Source: Sphingobacterium humi (GTDB taxonomy: Bacteria > Bacteroidota > Bacteroidia > Sphingobacteriales > Sphingobacteriaceae). Taken from it: a stretch of 64,000 nucleotides of DNA. Position 1 is the first letter of the stretch. Every line of letters starts with the position of its first letter. Shown here in pieces: positions 51,141 through 60,982 of the stretch. Location of the stretch: assembly GCF_009768885.1 (NCBI RefSeq), contig NZ_WSQA01000005.1, positions 248,001-312,000 on the forward strand. Reading direction: 5' to 3'. A model generated the notes under the pieces. The model saw only the letters and a program-made list of their open reading frames with translations, was not told the origin of the DNA and searched no databases. The position numbers and the translations under genes are program-made.

Positions 51141-54100
51141 ATGAAAAAAAGACTATCTTTCTTTTTAATGCTCCTTATCCCTTTGTTAACGATGGCCTTT
51201 GTGCAGGCGCAAGAGTTAACTTATTCAGGGACTGTACGCGATGCGGAAGGAAATCCGTTATCCGGAGTAAGTGTTGCCGTCGTTGGCACAACCATTGGAA
51301 CAGCCTCCGGTTCCAACGGCTCTTTTACCTTTCGTGCTCCCGTGGGGAGCAAGGTCCTCTTCTCCTTGGTCGGGAAGAAATCCGTTACAATCACAACAAC
51401 CAATAATGCTCAAATCAACATGACGCTGGAAGAAAGCGAACAAGAGATTGAAGATGTGGTGGTAATTGCCTACGGAACGGCCAAGAAAAAGGACCTCACA
51501 GGCTCTATTAGTACCGTAGATTCTAAAACCTTGGGGGCCCAAGCCAATTCAACCTTAACCAAAGCCTTAGAGGGCGCGGCGCCAGGTATTCAGGTATCTT
51601 CTGTCGATGGGCAACCCGGCTATGATATGGGTATCCGTATTCGTGGGATAGGTTCGTCCAGCCAGAATAACTCCAACGCATTGGTCGTAATCGATGGGGT
51701 TCCCATTGCTGCAGGCTTCAATGTGTTGTCTACCATGAACCCGAAAGACATTGAATCTGTCACGATTTTAAAAGATGCGGCTTCAACCGCCTTATGGGGA
51801 TCCCGTGGTGCCAATGGCGTTATCATGGTCACCTCTAAAAAAGGTGCTAAAGGCCAATCAAAAATTGATTTTGAAGGAAAAGTAGGGGTGAATATGCTTG
51901 CCAATAACCAACCGAAGCTCATTCGTGGGGTAGAGGACAACTACGAAATGATGTGGCAAAGTATCTATAACTCCGTTCGTTATGGTAGTACAGAGAAGTA
52001 TACCACTAATTTTAGCAAGCCAAACATGAGCCATGAGGCTGCCGCCTTATTTGCCAGCCAGCATTTATTCAACTATACAGGAAGTACATCCATTTTTACC
52101 GGGCCTAATGCCTTATCAAACTGGATGTATTACAAGGTGCCAGGAGCAACCTATGTGTCAACCGGTTCGGGCGATAATACTTCGGCAACCATGCTAGATA
52201 ATTATTTGATCGATCCTGCAACCGGAAAAATCAATAAGGATGCAGTTAAATTATACGACGTGGATGATTGGCGTAAAATAGCATATACAGATCGTTTAAG
52301 ACAGGAATATACGGTATCGGCAAGTGGAGGCGGTGATAAAACAGATTACTTTATCTCTACCGGCTATTTGTCAGATCCATCCTATATTTCTAACTCCAAC
52401 TTTAAACGCTATAATATTCGTTCTACCGTGAATTCCCAAATTACAGACTGGTTAAAGGCAGGAGTAAATGCAACCTATAGCAACCGTTCAACCCGTTTGC
52501 AAAATGGTCGTTTTAGTTCCAGAAACCCTGGGGCAGCGGTTCAAAACGTGTTTCGTTGGACCGATGGCTATAAACCATTGGCTTCTATTTACCAACGGGA
52601 TGAAAACGGAAATATGGTATATGATGCCCAAGGCAATCCGGAGGTTGTGCGTTTGTTAGGTCAGCAATATTCGCCGCTAGGTGTCGTTACACCAAAAGCT
52701 GGCGGTACCCGTACTACAGGCTACGATTTAGAATACCAAATGGAAAATTCACAATCTGAATACGTGTCTAATGACATTGCTACCATCGGTTATCTACAAG
52801 GGAAGTTTTGGAATGATTTTACATTCAATGTGCAGATGTCGGTGAATCAGTCTTACCATATGCGTTATGTTTCCTTACCTAAGAAATGGGGGGAATCTTC
52901 GAATGCAGAACAAGGCATGATTGGTCGATACCATACGCAATATATGGACATCAATTCCCAGGAAACCATTAACTGGGGACATGACTATGGTAAGCATCAT
53001 GTTGATGCCTTAATCGGTCATGAATTCAGCTGGATGAAAATGGAGAGTATGAACTACAAGAATTCTCTATCCTTAATTGATAATTTTACAGGAACGGGCA
53101 ATTATATTTTCCTAAATAATGGAGGAACATTCTCAGGCGTAGGCTTTGGCACTCAAAAAGAAGCCATGGAGGGATATTTTTCGCGTGCAAACTATATTTA
53201 TGATGATAAATATATTGCTACAGCATCTATCCGGAAAGATGGCTCTTCCAAATTCCGCTATAATGAAGATCGTTGGGGTCTTTTTTGGAGCGTGGGTGGC
53301 GCATGGCGCGCTTCCTCGGAGGAGTTTATGCAATCGACAAGTTCTTGGCTATCGGAATTAAAATTGCGCGCTAGCTACGGTGTTATTGGGAATCAAAATG
53401 GAATTGGACGGTATCAAGGCTACCAAACTTGGCGCTATGGTGCAGCCGGATATACAACTCCAGGATCTTATCAACCATCCGGATGGACGCTATCTCAAGG
53501 TGCCGCGCCAAACACATCCATCACCTGGGAAAAGAAAAATACCATTGATGCCGGAATGGACTTTAGTTTATGGAATCGCATCCATGCCACAGTAGATTGG
53601 TATCAAACCAATACAACAGATTTGTTATTAGATGCGCCGATATCCTATGCGATGACTGGTCAAACTTCTTTATTGCAAAATACAGGCGAATTACAATCCC
53701 GTGGATTGGAACTGGACCTCAACATTGATATCATAAAACAACCTGAATTAAACTGGTCATTCAACGTAAATGCAGGGCACTATAAAGTGAAGATTATGAA
53801 AGTGCCTGAATCCATGATTAACCAACAAGATGCAGCACACGATCAGAAATGGTGGTATGCTACGGCAGATGCTTGGAGTTCTGTTGGTAATACAGGTTCT
53901 GGCGCTGGAGCAGCCTATAGACGTTGGATAGGTGGCGATTATTACAATGCCATTTTTGCAAAATATATGGGCGTTGACAAAAGCACGGGCTTACCATTAT
54001 ACGGTGCATTGGTGACAGAAGCTAACCAAGGGAAATTTCCAAATGCCAAGGTCGGTGAATTTATAAATACCACCGATTATTCGGAAGCCTACATGTACGA

Positions 54101-54650
54101 TTTTGGAGATGCGACGCCTGATTTAATTGGTGGTTTCGGAACCACATTACGTTGGAAAAGCTTCGATTTTATGGCGAGTTTCGCGTATCAATTAGGTGGA
54201 TTATTCTTTAGTAATTTATACGGTAATTTCATTTATAATACCTCGGATATTGGAAACCAGGTGCTTTCTCAAGACCTTTTAGGAAATACTTTCAGCGAAT
54301 CTAATCAAGATGCCAAATACCCGATGTTAATGGTGAACTCGCCAAATGCAAGCACGGTTTATTCGAATGGTTCTCGCGTATCGAACGGAAATACCTATAC
54401 AGACATGTCGGTATTTGATGCGTCCTATTTAAACGTAAAGAATATTACAGTCGGTTATACCCTTCCTCAAAAATGGATGGATAAAGTAAAAGTGGCCAGC
54501 TTACGGGCATATGTATCCTTAGATAATATGTGGGTATTCAGCAAGGCAGGAATCGATCCACGAAACTCCATCGTCGGAGGTCTGGATGTAGGCGCCTATA
54601 CTTACCCTATGATTCGCTCAAGTTCATTTGGTCTTAAAGTAACTTTTTAA
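51141..54650 (+). CDS. SusC/RagA-family TonB-dependent outer-membrane transporter
   Basis: 1169 residues. Signal peptide (FFLMLLIPLLTMAFVQAQ), a carboxypeptidase-D-like domain (~27-95, LTYSGTVRDAEGNPLSGVSV), a TonB-box-like stretch (DVVVIAYGTAKKKDLTGSI), the plug (IRGIGSSSQNNSNALVVIDGVPI, spanned, then LKDAASTALWGSRGANGVI) and a barrel ending SSFGLKVTF. No STN domain is present, in contrast to the copy at 40699, which fits the absence of a nearby sigma/FecR pair. Works with the SusD protein 11 bases downstream; substrate unknown. Confidence 0.94.
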   Translation: MKKRLSFFLMLLIPLLTMAFVQAQELTYSGTVRDAEGNPLSGVSVAVVGTTIGTASGSNGSFTFRAPVGSKVLFSLVGKKSVTITTTNNAQINMTLEESEQEIEDVVVIAYGTAKKKDLTGSISTVDSKTLGAQANSTLTKALEGAAPGIQVSSVDGQPGYDMGIRIRGIGSSSQNNSNALVVIDGVPIAAGFNVLSTMNPKDIESVTILKDAASTALWGSRGANGVIMVTSKKGAKGQSKIDFEGKVGVNMLANNQPKLIRGVEDNYEMMWQSIYNSVRYGSTEKYTTNFSKPNMSHEAAALFASQHLFNYTGSTSIFTGPNALSNWMYYKVPGATYVSTGSGDNTSATMLDNYLIDPATGKINKDAVKLYDVDDWRKIAYTDRLRQEYTVSASGGGDKTDYFISTGYLSDPSYISNSNFKRYNIRSTVNSQITDWLKAGVNATYSNRSTRLQNGRFSSRNPGAAVQNVFRWTDGYKPLASIYQRDENGNMVYDAQGNPEVVRLLGQQYSPLGVVTPKAGGTRTTGYDLEYQMENSQSEYVSNDIATIGYLQGKFWNDFTFNVQMSVNQSYHMRYVSLPKKWGESSNAEQGMIGRYHTQYMDINSQETINWGHDYGKHHVDALIGHEFSWMKMESMNYKNSLSLIDNFTGTGNYIFLNNGGTFSGVGFGTQKEAMEGYFSRANYIYDDKYIATASIRKDGSSKFRYNEDRWGLFWSVGGAWRASSEEFMQSTSSWLSELKLRASYGVIGNQNGIGRYQGYQTWRYGAAGYTTPGSYQPSGWTLSQGAAPNTSITWEKKNTIDAGMDFSLWNRIHATVDWYQTNTTDLLLDAPISYAMTGQTSLLQNTGELQSRGLELDLNIDIIKQPELNWSFNVNAGHYKVKIMKVPESMINQQDAAHDQKWWYATADAWSSVGNTGSGAGAAYRRWIGGDYYNAIFAKYMGVDKSTGLPLYGALVTEANQGKFPNAKVGEFINTTDYSEAYMYDFGDATPDLIGGFGTTLRWKSFDFMASFAYQLGGLFFSNLYGNFIYNTSDIGNQVLSQDLLGNTFSESNQDAKYPMLMVNSPNASTVYSNGSRVSNGNTYTDMSVFDASYLNVKNITVGYTLPQKWMDKVKVASLRAYVSLDNMWVFSKAGIDPRNSIVGGLDVGAYTYPMIRSSSFGLKVTF

Positions 54651-54661
54651 ACTTTTTTATT

Positions 54662-56302
54662 ATGAAATATTTATTAGCAATCATTACAGTCGCAATTCTG
54701 ACAACTGCATGTAATAAAAAACTAGATATAACTCCACCAGATGATATAGTTAATGAACAAATAGTGGAGTTGTTAAAAACCGCAGATGATGCAACCGTTG
54801 TAAATATCATGAAGGCTATGGCAGATGCTTTGCCGCCGCTAATGCGTGGAGGGGGGTATAATTTCAGGTTTTCCAATATGACCGATAATACCTGGAATGG
54901 CCAACTGGCTTTACGCATGATGACCGGGAATGATATTGTTGCTGGAAATTGGGAAACTTCAACCAGCGATTTCTACACCGGACAAGATATTACAAGTGAA
55001 ACAAGTGCTGTGAACCCAAGTTGGTGGCACCGGGCGTTTCAGATGACCACTTCTGCCAATAAGGTTATGAACATCATTTCTGAAGACTTAATACAGCAAA
55101 ATAAAAGTATCAAACTTCGGGAGTACTTAGGACGTGCTTACCTAATTCGCGCCTTTGGTTATTTATATGCGCAGAAAGATTTTGGGACTAAAAAATTAGG
55201 CATGTCCATCTATACGAAGTTTGACGTGAGCCAACCTGTACAAGAACGTTCTTCTGCATTAGCAACCCTGGATTCGATTATTCACTGGGCAACCCGCGCT
55301 GATGAATTATTTGCAGAAGCCGGAATTGGCTTCAAAGCAAACAATACCTCGGATTTAACCCGCGGATTAACCAACCATGTTATTGCTCAAGCCGCCTTGA
55401 TGGCTGCAGATGCCGAAGGTGCCACAGCAAGTAAGTATTATACCATCGCTATAAATGCCAGTGATCGCGTAATTAACAGCGGATCCTTAGCATTAATGAA
55501 CGAAAACCAATATGTACAGAAGCAATCTGGGACGACGACGGTAAATGGGAAAGAGCTTCCTATTTTCTTGGCACAAACATCCGGATTTTTAAATTTTGCT
55601 CAAAATCCTGAGGCTGCATTCGGCTTTGGCTGGCAGTATGGTGGCAATGGCATTGCTGCAGAAAGTAACCCTTGGGGCGGCACCTTCCGAATCGATGATA
55701 GGCTATTTGATAAAATAGATAATAAAGATTACCGCAAGTTGAATTTCCATAAGGATAGACCTGCAACCTTCTCCACGATTTATTATGCTGGATCAGGGTC
55801 TTTTATGGACGGAGGTAATTCTGAAGTACCCACGTATTGGGCGTCCAAATTTGCGAATAACGTAGGCTTAGGAAGCACTGTAGGCATAGCGAATGTTGCT
55901 AATCGTGGTCGTGCAGACTATGCGATGGTTCGCTTGGCGGAGTTCTATTTGTTGAAAGCCGAAGCGCAAGCAAGATCAGGAGCTGATGGTAATGCAAAAA
56001 CGACGCTTAACACCTTACTTGCCGCGCGTACAGCCAGCGGCAATTCCACATTAACCTGTGATAACTATGCCAGCATGAGCGGCTTAAATGCCTTGCAAAT
56101 GGTGCAGTTGCAATCACGTATTGAATTGTGGGGAGAAGGATCGCATGAATGGGATAACAATAAGCGTTGGGGCATTCCTGTAAATCGTTCGGGTTCTAAG
56201 GTACACTGGAATCCTTCCATGACATATCCTGTTGCTTTAATGACGCTGAAAATTCCTTCCGAGGAAATTTCCACCAATCCGAAAAGCCAACAAAATCCTT
56301 AA
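54662..56302 (+). CDS. SusD/RagB-family outer-membrane lipoprotein
   Basis: 546 residues. Lipoprotein signal (LLAIITVAILTTACNKKLD; Cys near 17). The family features are AYLIRAFGYLYAQKDFG near 160 and DYAMVRLAEFYLLKAEAQARSG near 420, with SRIELWGEGSHEWDNNKRWGIPV near the C-terminus. It forms a SusCD complex with the preceding gene. A typical rho-independent terminator follows at 56347. No glycoside hydrolase or peptidase gene is next to it to hint at the substrate. Confidence 0.93.
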   Translation: MKYLLAIITVAILTTACNKKLDITPPDDIVNEQIVELLKTADDATVVNIMKAMADALPPLMRGGGYNFRFSNMTDNTWNGQLALRMMTGNDIVAGNWETSTSDFYTGQDITSETSAVNPSWWHRAFQMTTSANKVMNIISEDLIQQNKSIKLREYLGRAYLIRAFGYLYAQKDFGTKKLGMSIYTKFDVSQPVQERSSALATLDSIIHWATRADELFAEAGIGFKANNTSDLTRGLTNHVIAQAALMAADAEGATASKYYTIAINASDRVINSGSLALMNENQYVQKQSGTTTVNGKELPIFLAQTSGFLNFAQNPEAAFGFGWQYGGNGIAAESNPWGGTFRIDDRLFDKIDNKDYRKLNFHKDRPATFSTIYYAGSGSFMDGGNSEVPTYWASKFANNVGLGSTVGIANVANRGRADYAMVRLAEFYLLKAEAQARSGADGNAKTTLNTLLAARTASGNSTLTCDNYASMSGLNALQMVQLQSRIELWGEGSHEWDNNKRWGIPVNRSGSKVHWNPSMTYPVALMTLKIPSEEISTNPKSQQNP

Positions 56303-56346
56303 TCGGGGATTACGAGATTTTGATTAGTATCTTGAAATAAATGATG

Positions 56347-56376
56347 AAGCTTGCTCCGAAAGGGGCAAGCTTTTTT
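56347..56376. terminator. Rho-independent terminator after SusD
   Basis: AAGCTTGC (56347-56354) pairs with GCAAGCTT (56365-56372), extended by inner CC/GG pairs, and is followed by a T run. It may serve both convergent genes. Confidence 0.8.
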
Positions 56377-56378
56377 GA

Positions 56379-56939
56379 TTAAAGGCTACCGTTAATGCCT
56401 GCTTGAACTTCTTGCCAAATATCGGCCAAATAGTTCCAATGCGTTTGGGTTTCGAGATCCCTACTTGCGGCGAATTGTTGCCAATTGCAATTGCTATATC
56501 GAAATGGAAATATATAAACAGGTATCGCCTTTTGTCCATTCTTCCTAGCTATCTCAGCAAGGCCATAGAGGAATTCAATGCCATCATCACCGAGGGGTAA
56601 ACAGCCTTTGGTTTCCGTTCCGCCATGAATAAAAATATCAGAACCCGTATATCCTTTTTCCTGATCATAAGCATTTGGATAATCAAGTCCTAAGGATAAA
56701 TGGTACTTGCTTTTTGGGTTAAAGCGATTGATGCGATACAAGCCTTCAGGTACCTGTAAGTCGCCTTCTTGCCGTTTAGGGCCTAACTTACCCGAACGTG
56801 TCAGAATCGGGAGCTGCGCAGCTAACATATATCCAGCAGATGCAGCTTTACGCAGGTAAACTTCCAAAATATCTTCTTCTTTAATCGCAAGCAGTAAGAT
56901 TTGAATGTAGGGGAGATGGTCTTCGATCTGCTGACTCAT
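56379..56939 (-). CDS. L,D-transpeptidase family protein (YafK/YkuD-like)
   Basis: 186 residues. The YafK-type catalytic region is present: GPKRQEGDLQVPEGLYRI, then DIFIHGGTETKGCLPLGDD with the His and the catalytic Cys. Family members crosslink peptidoglycan or attach proteins to it. There is no signal peptide: the protein begins SQQIEDHLPYIQILLLAIKEED and is cytosolic as annotated, unless export uses another path or the start is farther upstream. Lies between SusD and a pentapeptide-repeat gene. Confidence 0.82.
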   Translation of the reverse strand: MSQQIEDHLPYIQILLLAIKEEDILEVYLRKAASAGYMLAAQLPILTRSGKLGPKRQEGDLQVPEGLYRINRFNPKSKYHLSLGLDYPNAYDQEKGYTGSDIFIHGGTETKGCLPLGDDGIEFLYGLAEIARKNGQKAIPVYIFPFRYSNCNWQQFAASRDLETQTHWNYLADIWQEVQAGINGSL

Positions 56940-56948
56940 AGCAATAGA

Positions 56949-57524
56949 CTAGCCTTGAATGGACAATTGATATTTTTGCAGCAAACCTGGTAATCCGGAT
57001 AGAGAAAATTTAGCGCCTTTGATTTTATTAGCCTCCGGATCGATGCTGAAATTTACGGCCGTTCTAAAGTCCGCTTTTTCCAATTGGCAGAATTGAAAAT
57101 TCGAGAGCATTAAATCACTTCCAGAAAAGTCGGCTTGGCTAAGGTCACAACCTTCAAAATCCACTTCCTGCATTTTGCAATTTATCCAGCCTGTCTTTTT
57201 AAGCTTCAGCTGATAAAAACTACTGTGGTTTAATTGGCAATCCTGAAAGGAAAAGGACAAATTAAAAGCGTTGCATTGTTCGAAATGTAAGCCCAGCAGT
57301 TTACAATTCTGGAATTTTACATCCTGAAAGCTGCATCCTTGTAGGTTTGCCAGGCTCAGGTTGCAGTCTACAAAGCTACAATCGGTAAACTTGAAACCCG
57401 CCAAGTTTGCCTGTTCTAAATTTAGCCCCTTAAATCTGCAGTAATCGTAATGTGCTGCAGGGAGTTCATGCGCTTTGGTATAGGCAGGATCAATATCCAG
57501 ATCCTCAAAATAATCGTTATCCAT
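56949..57524 (-). CDS. Pentapeptide-repeat protein
   Basis: 191 residues. Residues ~30-165 are built of A(N/D)Lxx-type five-residue units (LEQANLAGFKF, LSLANLQGCSF, LSQADFSGSDLMLSN), which fold into a right-handed quadrilateral beta-helix. The size is close to that of Qnr/MfpA-like gyrase-protecting proteins, but the specific loops of Qnr are not seen. The repeats are unusually rich in Cys and Asn. It starts 5 bases after the end of the Crp-like gene, so the two are co-transcribed. Function unknown. Confidence 0.85.
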   Translation of the reverse strand: MDNDYFEDLDIDPAYTKAHELPAAHYDYCRFKGLNLEQANLAGFKFTDCSFVDCNLSLANLQGCSFQDVKFQNCKLLGLHFEQCNAFNLSFSFQDCQLNHSSFYQLKLKKTGWINCKMQEVDFEGCDLSQADFSGSDLMLSNFQFCQLEKADFRTAVNFSIDPEANKIKGAKFSLSGLPGLLQKYQLSIQG

Positions 57525-57529
57525 TTTTT

Positions 57530-58108
57530 TTAATGAGATCCTTGGATGATTTCCTTACGGATTCTACTAAGGGAAGTATCCGTAACACCGAGATAGGAAG
57601 CAATATACTTCAAAGGTGCTTGTTGAATAATCTGTGGTTTTTCTTGCATCAGGTGTAAATAACGCTGCGTTGCCGGCTCTGTTATCATCTCTGTTGCTCT
57701 TTTCTTGCTCAGGTAAAGCTCGAAGGCCATCCACGCGCGCCCCCATTCCCGCATGGCAGGAATCTGGTGGAAAAGTTCTTGAAAATCATCGTATTCAATT
57801 TTCCATAATGTGCAATCGGTTAAACATTGCATATACTCAGGCGAGGGGATACGCTGAAATAGGGAAGCCACTTCAATAGCAATTTCATGGGTGCCTGTAA
57901 ATCCAGTGGTGATTTCATTGCCTTCATAGTCATACAGGTAGGTTCGCACCAATCCCGACTCGAGAATATAATAGGCATTAGCCACCTGATCTTTTTTAAG
58001 CAGGAAATCACCCTTCGCCAGTTCAATTCGCTGATGGGCTTTGCCGATTAAATCAAAATCCGCCGCTTCAAACAGGGGATGTTGATATACAAATTTTAGG
58101 ATTTCCAT
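57530..58108 (-). CDS. Crp/Fnr-family transcriptional regulator
   Basis: 192 residues. An N-terminal cyclic-nucleotide-binding-like beta-roll (residues ~15-115, KGDFLLKKDQVANAYYILESGLVRTYLY) and a C-terminal HTH, IASYLGVTDTSLSRIRKEI near 165-185, whose shortened form is typical of Bacteroidota Crp-like proteins. The cAMP phosphate-binding Arg is not evident. It probably regulates the downstream pentapeptide-repeat gene and itself. Confidence 0.88.
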   Translation of the reverse strand: MEILKFVYQHPLFEAADFDLIGKAHQRIELAKGDFLLKKDQVANAYYILESGLVRTYLYDYEGNEITTGFTGTHEIAIEVASLFQRIPSPEYMQCLTDCTLWKIEYDDFQELFHQIPAMREWGRAWMAFELYLSKKRATEMITEPATQRYLHLMQEKPQIIQQAPLKYIASYLGVTDTSLSRIRKEIIQGSH

Positions 58109-58157
58109 AGGGGAAAGGCTTTATTAATACGACAAGATAGAAATTTGAACTGAAATA

Positions 58158-59828
58158 TTAAAACGGATCAGGAAGCTCAAATTCCATCTTTTTTAATGTA
58201 CTAGGGTGTATAAAGGCAATATAGCCCGCATGCAGATGGAGCCGATCTGCGCGGCTTCCATACAAGTCATCACCCACTATAGGGGTGTTTAAACCCTTAA
58301 TATGGGCAGAATGCACGCGTAGTTGATGGGTTCTGCCGGTTAAGGGAAAGTAATGAATCCGCGTTCTGTTTCCTTCGATGCCAACCACCTGAAATGCCGT
58401 TCGGGCGGGCTTACCATATTGATAGCAGAGCATTTGCCGAGGGCGATCATCTAAGTCAACCCGCATAGGGAATTCGATGAAGCCTTCCTTTTCTTGAATG
58501 ATACCTTCCAATAAGGCAGTATAGCGTTTTTTGATGGTATGACGGATAAACTGATCCTGGATAAATTGATGGGCATCCTTATGTTTTGCTACAATCAATA
58601 AGCCGGATGTCGACATATCTAAGCGATGGATGATGATAGGACCAGTAATCTCCGGGTATTGTTGGCTGATCCGATGTTGCACACTGTCTTGAATATGAAT
58701 GCCCGGAACCGAAAGAAACTCCGCCGGTTTATTTAATACGATGATGTCATCGTCTTCATACACTATCTCCAAGGTTTTATTTGCTGCCGGATTTTGTAAC
58801 ATTGGATTTGGATCCACGGTCAAGCCCTGTAACATATGGCTCAGTATGGGCTCGCATTTTCCACGACAGGACGGGTAATACTGTTTGTGTTTTCGGATTT
58901 CGGAAGAAGGAGAGGCTCCCCACCAAAATTCAGCCATGCAAATAGGGGTCAAGCCCTCCTGATAAGCATACTGCAACAGTTTTGGTGCGGCACATTCCCC
59001 AGCGCCGGCAGGTGGAAGCATTTGCAGTGCCTCATTAAATATGTCAAGCACCGATTTTCTTTCTGCATGGGCATTTAAGAAATGATACTGATCAAAAAGC
59101 TGTTGCTGCAACGCTGCTGATCGTAGCTTTCGCTCCTCCTTACGCTGTTCAATCTGTTGCAGAAGCTCATCCAGTTCTTGCTCTAGCAAGGCTAGTTCTG
59201 CTTTACAAGCTTCCTTAGCCACATCATACTCATGCTGATCGCGGTAACTCTGTTTTATTAAATCCGTTTCCAGGCTGCTATAATCTTCAGCCCCAACAAG
59301 GGCCTTGGCTTGTTCACGTTGTCTCTTCCGATCGGCCTTATTGGCTTTATGAAGCTTCCTTAATTGGCTGAGCTCTTCTTCCTGAGCCTGCTTTAAATCG
59401 ATCAATTGCGCTTTTAATGCCGTAATCAAGGGGTTTGCAGCGAGTTGATCTATTTCCCTATTCAAGGCATTAATGACCGCTTCCTCTTGAAGAAAGAAAC
59501 CCGACGGATCTAGCATATCGAAAATAGGTGGAACAAAATAGGCATGCTGATTGGTTCCGGCTAATTTCCCTGAAAATGCAGCGATAAAGCCTAACTGACC
59601 TGCAGGGTCACGAACCACTAAAACCCCAAACATTTTACCGATAACTAGTCCCGACATCGCATGGTCCAGTCCGAAATTATGCGTAAAATCTTGCTGTCCT
59701 TGTAAATAATCCTGCAGCTGTTCAGCAGCAAGTATAGTCAAGGGATGCGGTTCATAACAAAACGGAAAGGTAAAGGCATCCGGTACCTGGATCGTACTGA
59801 TGTCTTGTTGAAAATTATGAAATGCCAT
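58158..59828 (-). CDS. RluA-family RNA pseudouridine synthase with long N-terminal extension
   Basis: 556 residues from the ATG at 59828 (another at 59843 and a TTG at 59870 are in frame; GGAAAAAGG just before 59828 favours this choice). The C-terminal ~220 residues are a complete RluA domain: DDDIIVLNKPAEFLSVPG, the catalytic HRLDMSTSGLLIVAK and GRTHQLRVHS. The N-terminal ~330 residues contain a long coiled coil (DLKQAQEEELSQLRKLHKANKADRKRQ, spanned) and a CAAPKLL segment; this extension is common in Bacteroidota members. It isomerises uridine in rRNA or tRNA; which site is unknown. Confidence 0.9.
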   Translation of the reverse strand: MAFHNFQQDISTIQVPDAFTFPFCYEPHPLTILAAEQLQDYLQGQQDFTHNFGLDHAMSGLVIGKMFGVLVVRDPAGQLGFIAAFSGKLAGTNQHAYFVPPIFDMLDPSGFFLQEEAVINALNREIDQLAANPLITALKAQLIDLKQAQEEELSQLRKLHKANKADRKRQREQAKALVGAEDYSSLETDLIKQSYRDQHEYDVAKEACKAELALLEQELDELLQQIEQRKEERKLRSAALQQQLFDQYHFLNAHAERKSVLDIFNEALQMLPPAGAGECAAPKLLQYAYQEGLTPICMAEFWWGASPSSEIRKHKQYYPSCRGKCEPILSHMLQGLTVDPNPMLQNPAANKTLEIVYEDDDIIVLNKPAEFLSVPGIHIQDSVQHRISQQYPEITGPIIIHRLDMSTSGLLIVAKHKDAHQFIQDQFIRHTIKKRYTALLEGIIQEKEGFIEFPMRVDLDDRPRQMLCYQYGKPARTAFQVVGIEGNRTRIHYFPLTGRTHQLRVHSAHIKGLNTPIVGDDLYGSRADRLHLHAGYIAFIHPSTLKKMEFELPDPF

Positions 59829-59994
59829 TGCCTTTTTCCTCATGCGCCCTTGAATTTTATAGCCTGGCAAAAATACAAATTAATGCTAACCTGTATATAC
59901 TTTATCCCATTATTATGACAATTTATGCCAGCTAAAACTGGCTGTTCAGCTCAAAAATGCGTATATTGTACGTATCAAAATTAGAGCGCTCGCT

Positions 59995-60957
59995 ATGGAA
60001 AACAAACGTCAGTTAGGATCTGCAGACTTGCAGATTACACCTATCATATTCGGAGGAAATGTATTTGGATGGACCCTTGATCAGGTCGCATCGTTTGCTA
60101 TCCTAGATCAATTTATAGACTTAGGATTTAATGCCATCGATACGGCCAATAATTATTCGCACTGGGTGCCCGGAAATCAGGGGGGAGAGTCTGAAACGAT
60201 AATCGGAAATTGGTTTAAAGCACGTGGCAAGCGTGATGATATCGTATTGATGACGAAGGTTGGCGGACGGTTTGGCTACGATAGCAAGCCGAATACAAAA
60301 GGCGATTATATCCGCGAACAAGTTGATTTATCCTTACAGCGCTTACAAACCGATTATATCGATCTTTATCAAACGCATTACGATGATGCGAATACCCCCA
60401 TCGAAGAAACCCTGCGGGCTTATGAAGATTTAATACAACAGGGGAAAGTGCGTTATATAGGGGCGTCCAATATTTCTGCCGAACGCTTGAAGGAGAGTTT
60501 AGATCTTGCGGAGGCGCAGAACTTGCCGAAATATGTGTCATTGCAACCGGAATACAACCTTTACGACCGCGAGAAATATGAGAAAAACTACGAAACCTTA
60601 GCCCTAGAAAACAACCTAGCGATTATCCCGTACTATGCGCTTGCCAGTGGTTTTCTGAGTGGGAAATATTTATCCGACGATGATTTCAATAAATCGGCTA
60701 GGGGAGAAGGGATTCAGAAACGCTATTGGAATGAACGTGGTCAGCGCATTGTAAGAGCTTTATCCGAGGTCGCATCAGCGTACCGCAGTTCATCTTCCGC
60801 AGTCGCTTTAGCCTGGTTGTTAGCCAATAAAAGCATTACAGCGCCCATTGCCAGTGCCACAAAGGAATCGCATTTGCAAAGCTTTGTAGCTGCCGTGCAA
60901 TTACGTCTTGGCGAAGAGGCAATAGCCAAATTGCAGGAAGCCAGTCACTATGAATAA
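59995..60957 (+). CDS. Aldo/keto reductase
   Basis: 320 residues forming an (alpha/beta)8 barrel. The tetrad positions are visible: Asp in DTANNYSHW near residue 46, Tyr two turns later, Lys in MTKVGGR near 86 and His in YQTHYDD near 123; the NADPH-binding SATKESHL is near the end. It is a YajO/YhdN-type NADPH-dependent reductase for aldehydes or ketones. The Dps gene begins close behind it; both are likely stress-related. Confidence 0.93.
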   Translation: MENKRQLGSADLQITPIIFGGNVFGWTLDQVASFAILDQFIDLGFNAIDTANNYSHWVPGNQGGESETIIGNWFKARGKRDDIVLMTKVGGRFGYDSKPNTKGDYIREQVDLSLQRLQTDYIDLYQTHYDDANTPIEETLRAYEDLIQQGKVRYIGASNISAERLKESLDLAEAQNLPKYVSLQPEYNLYDREKYEKNYETLALENNLAIIPYYALASGFLSGKYLSDDDFNKSARGEGIQKRYWNERGQRIVRALSEVASAYRSSSSAVALAWLLANKSITAPIASATKESHLQSFVAAVQLRLGEEAIAKLQEASHYE

Positions 60958-60982
60958 TACAAATATTAAAAACATATATACC

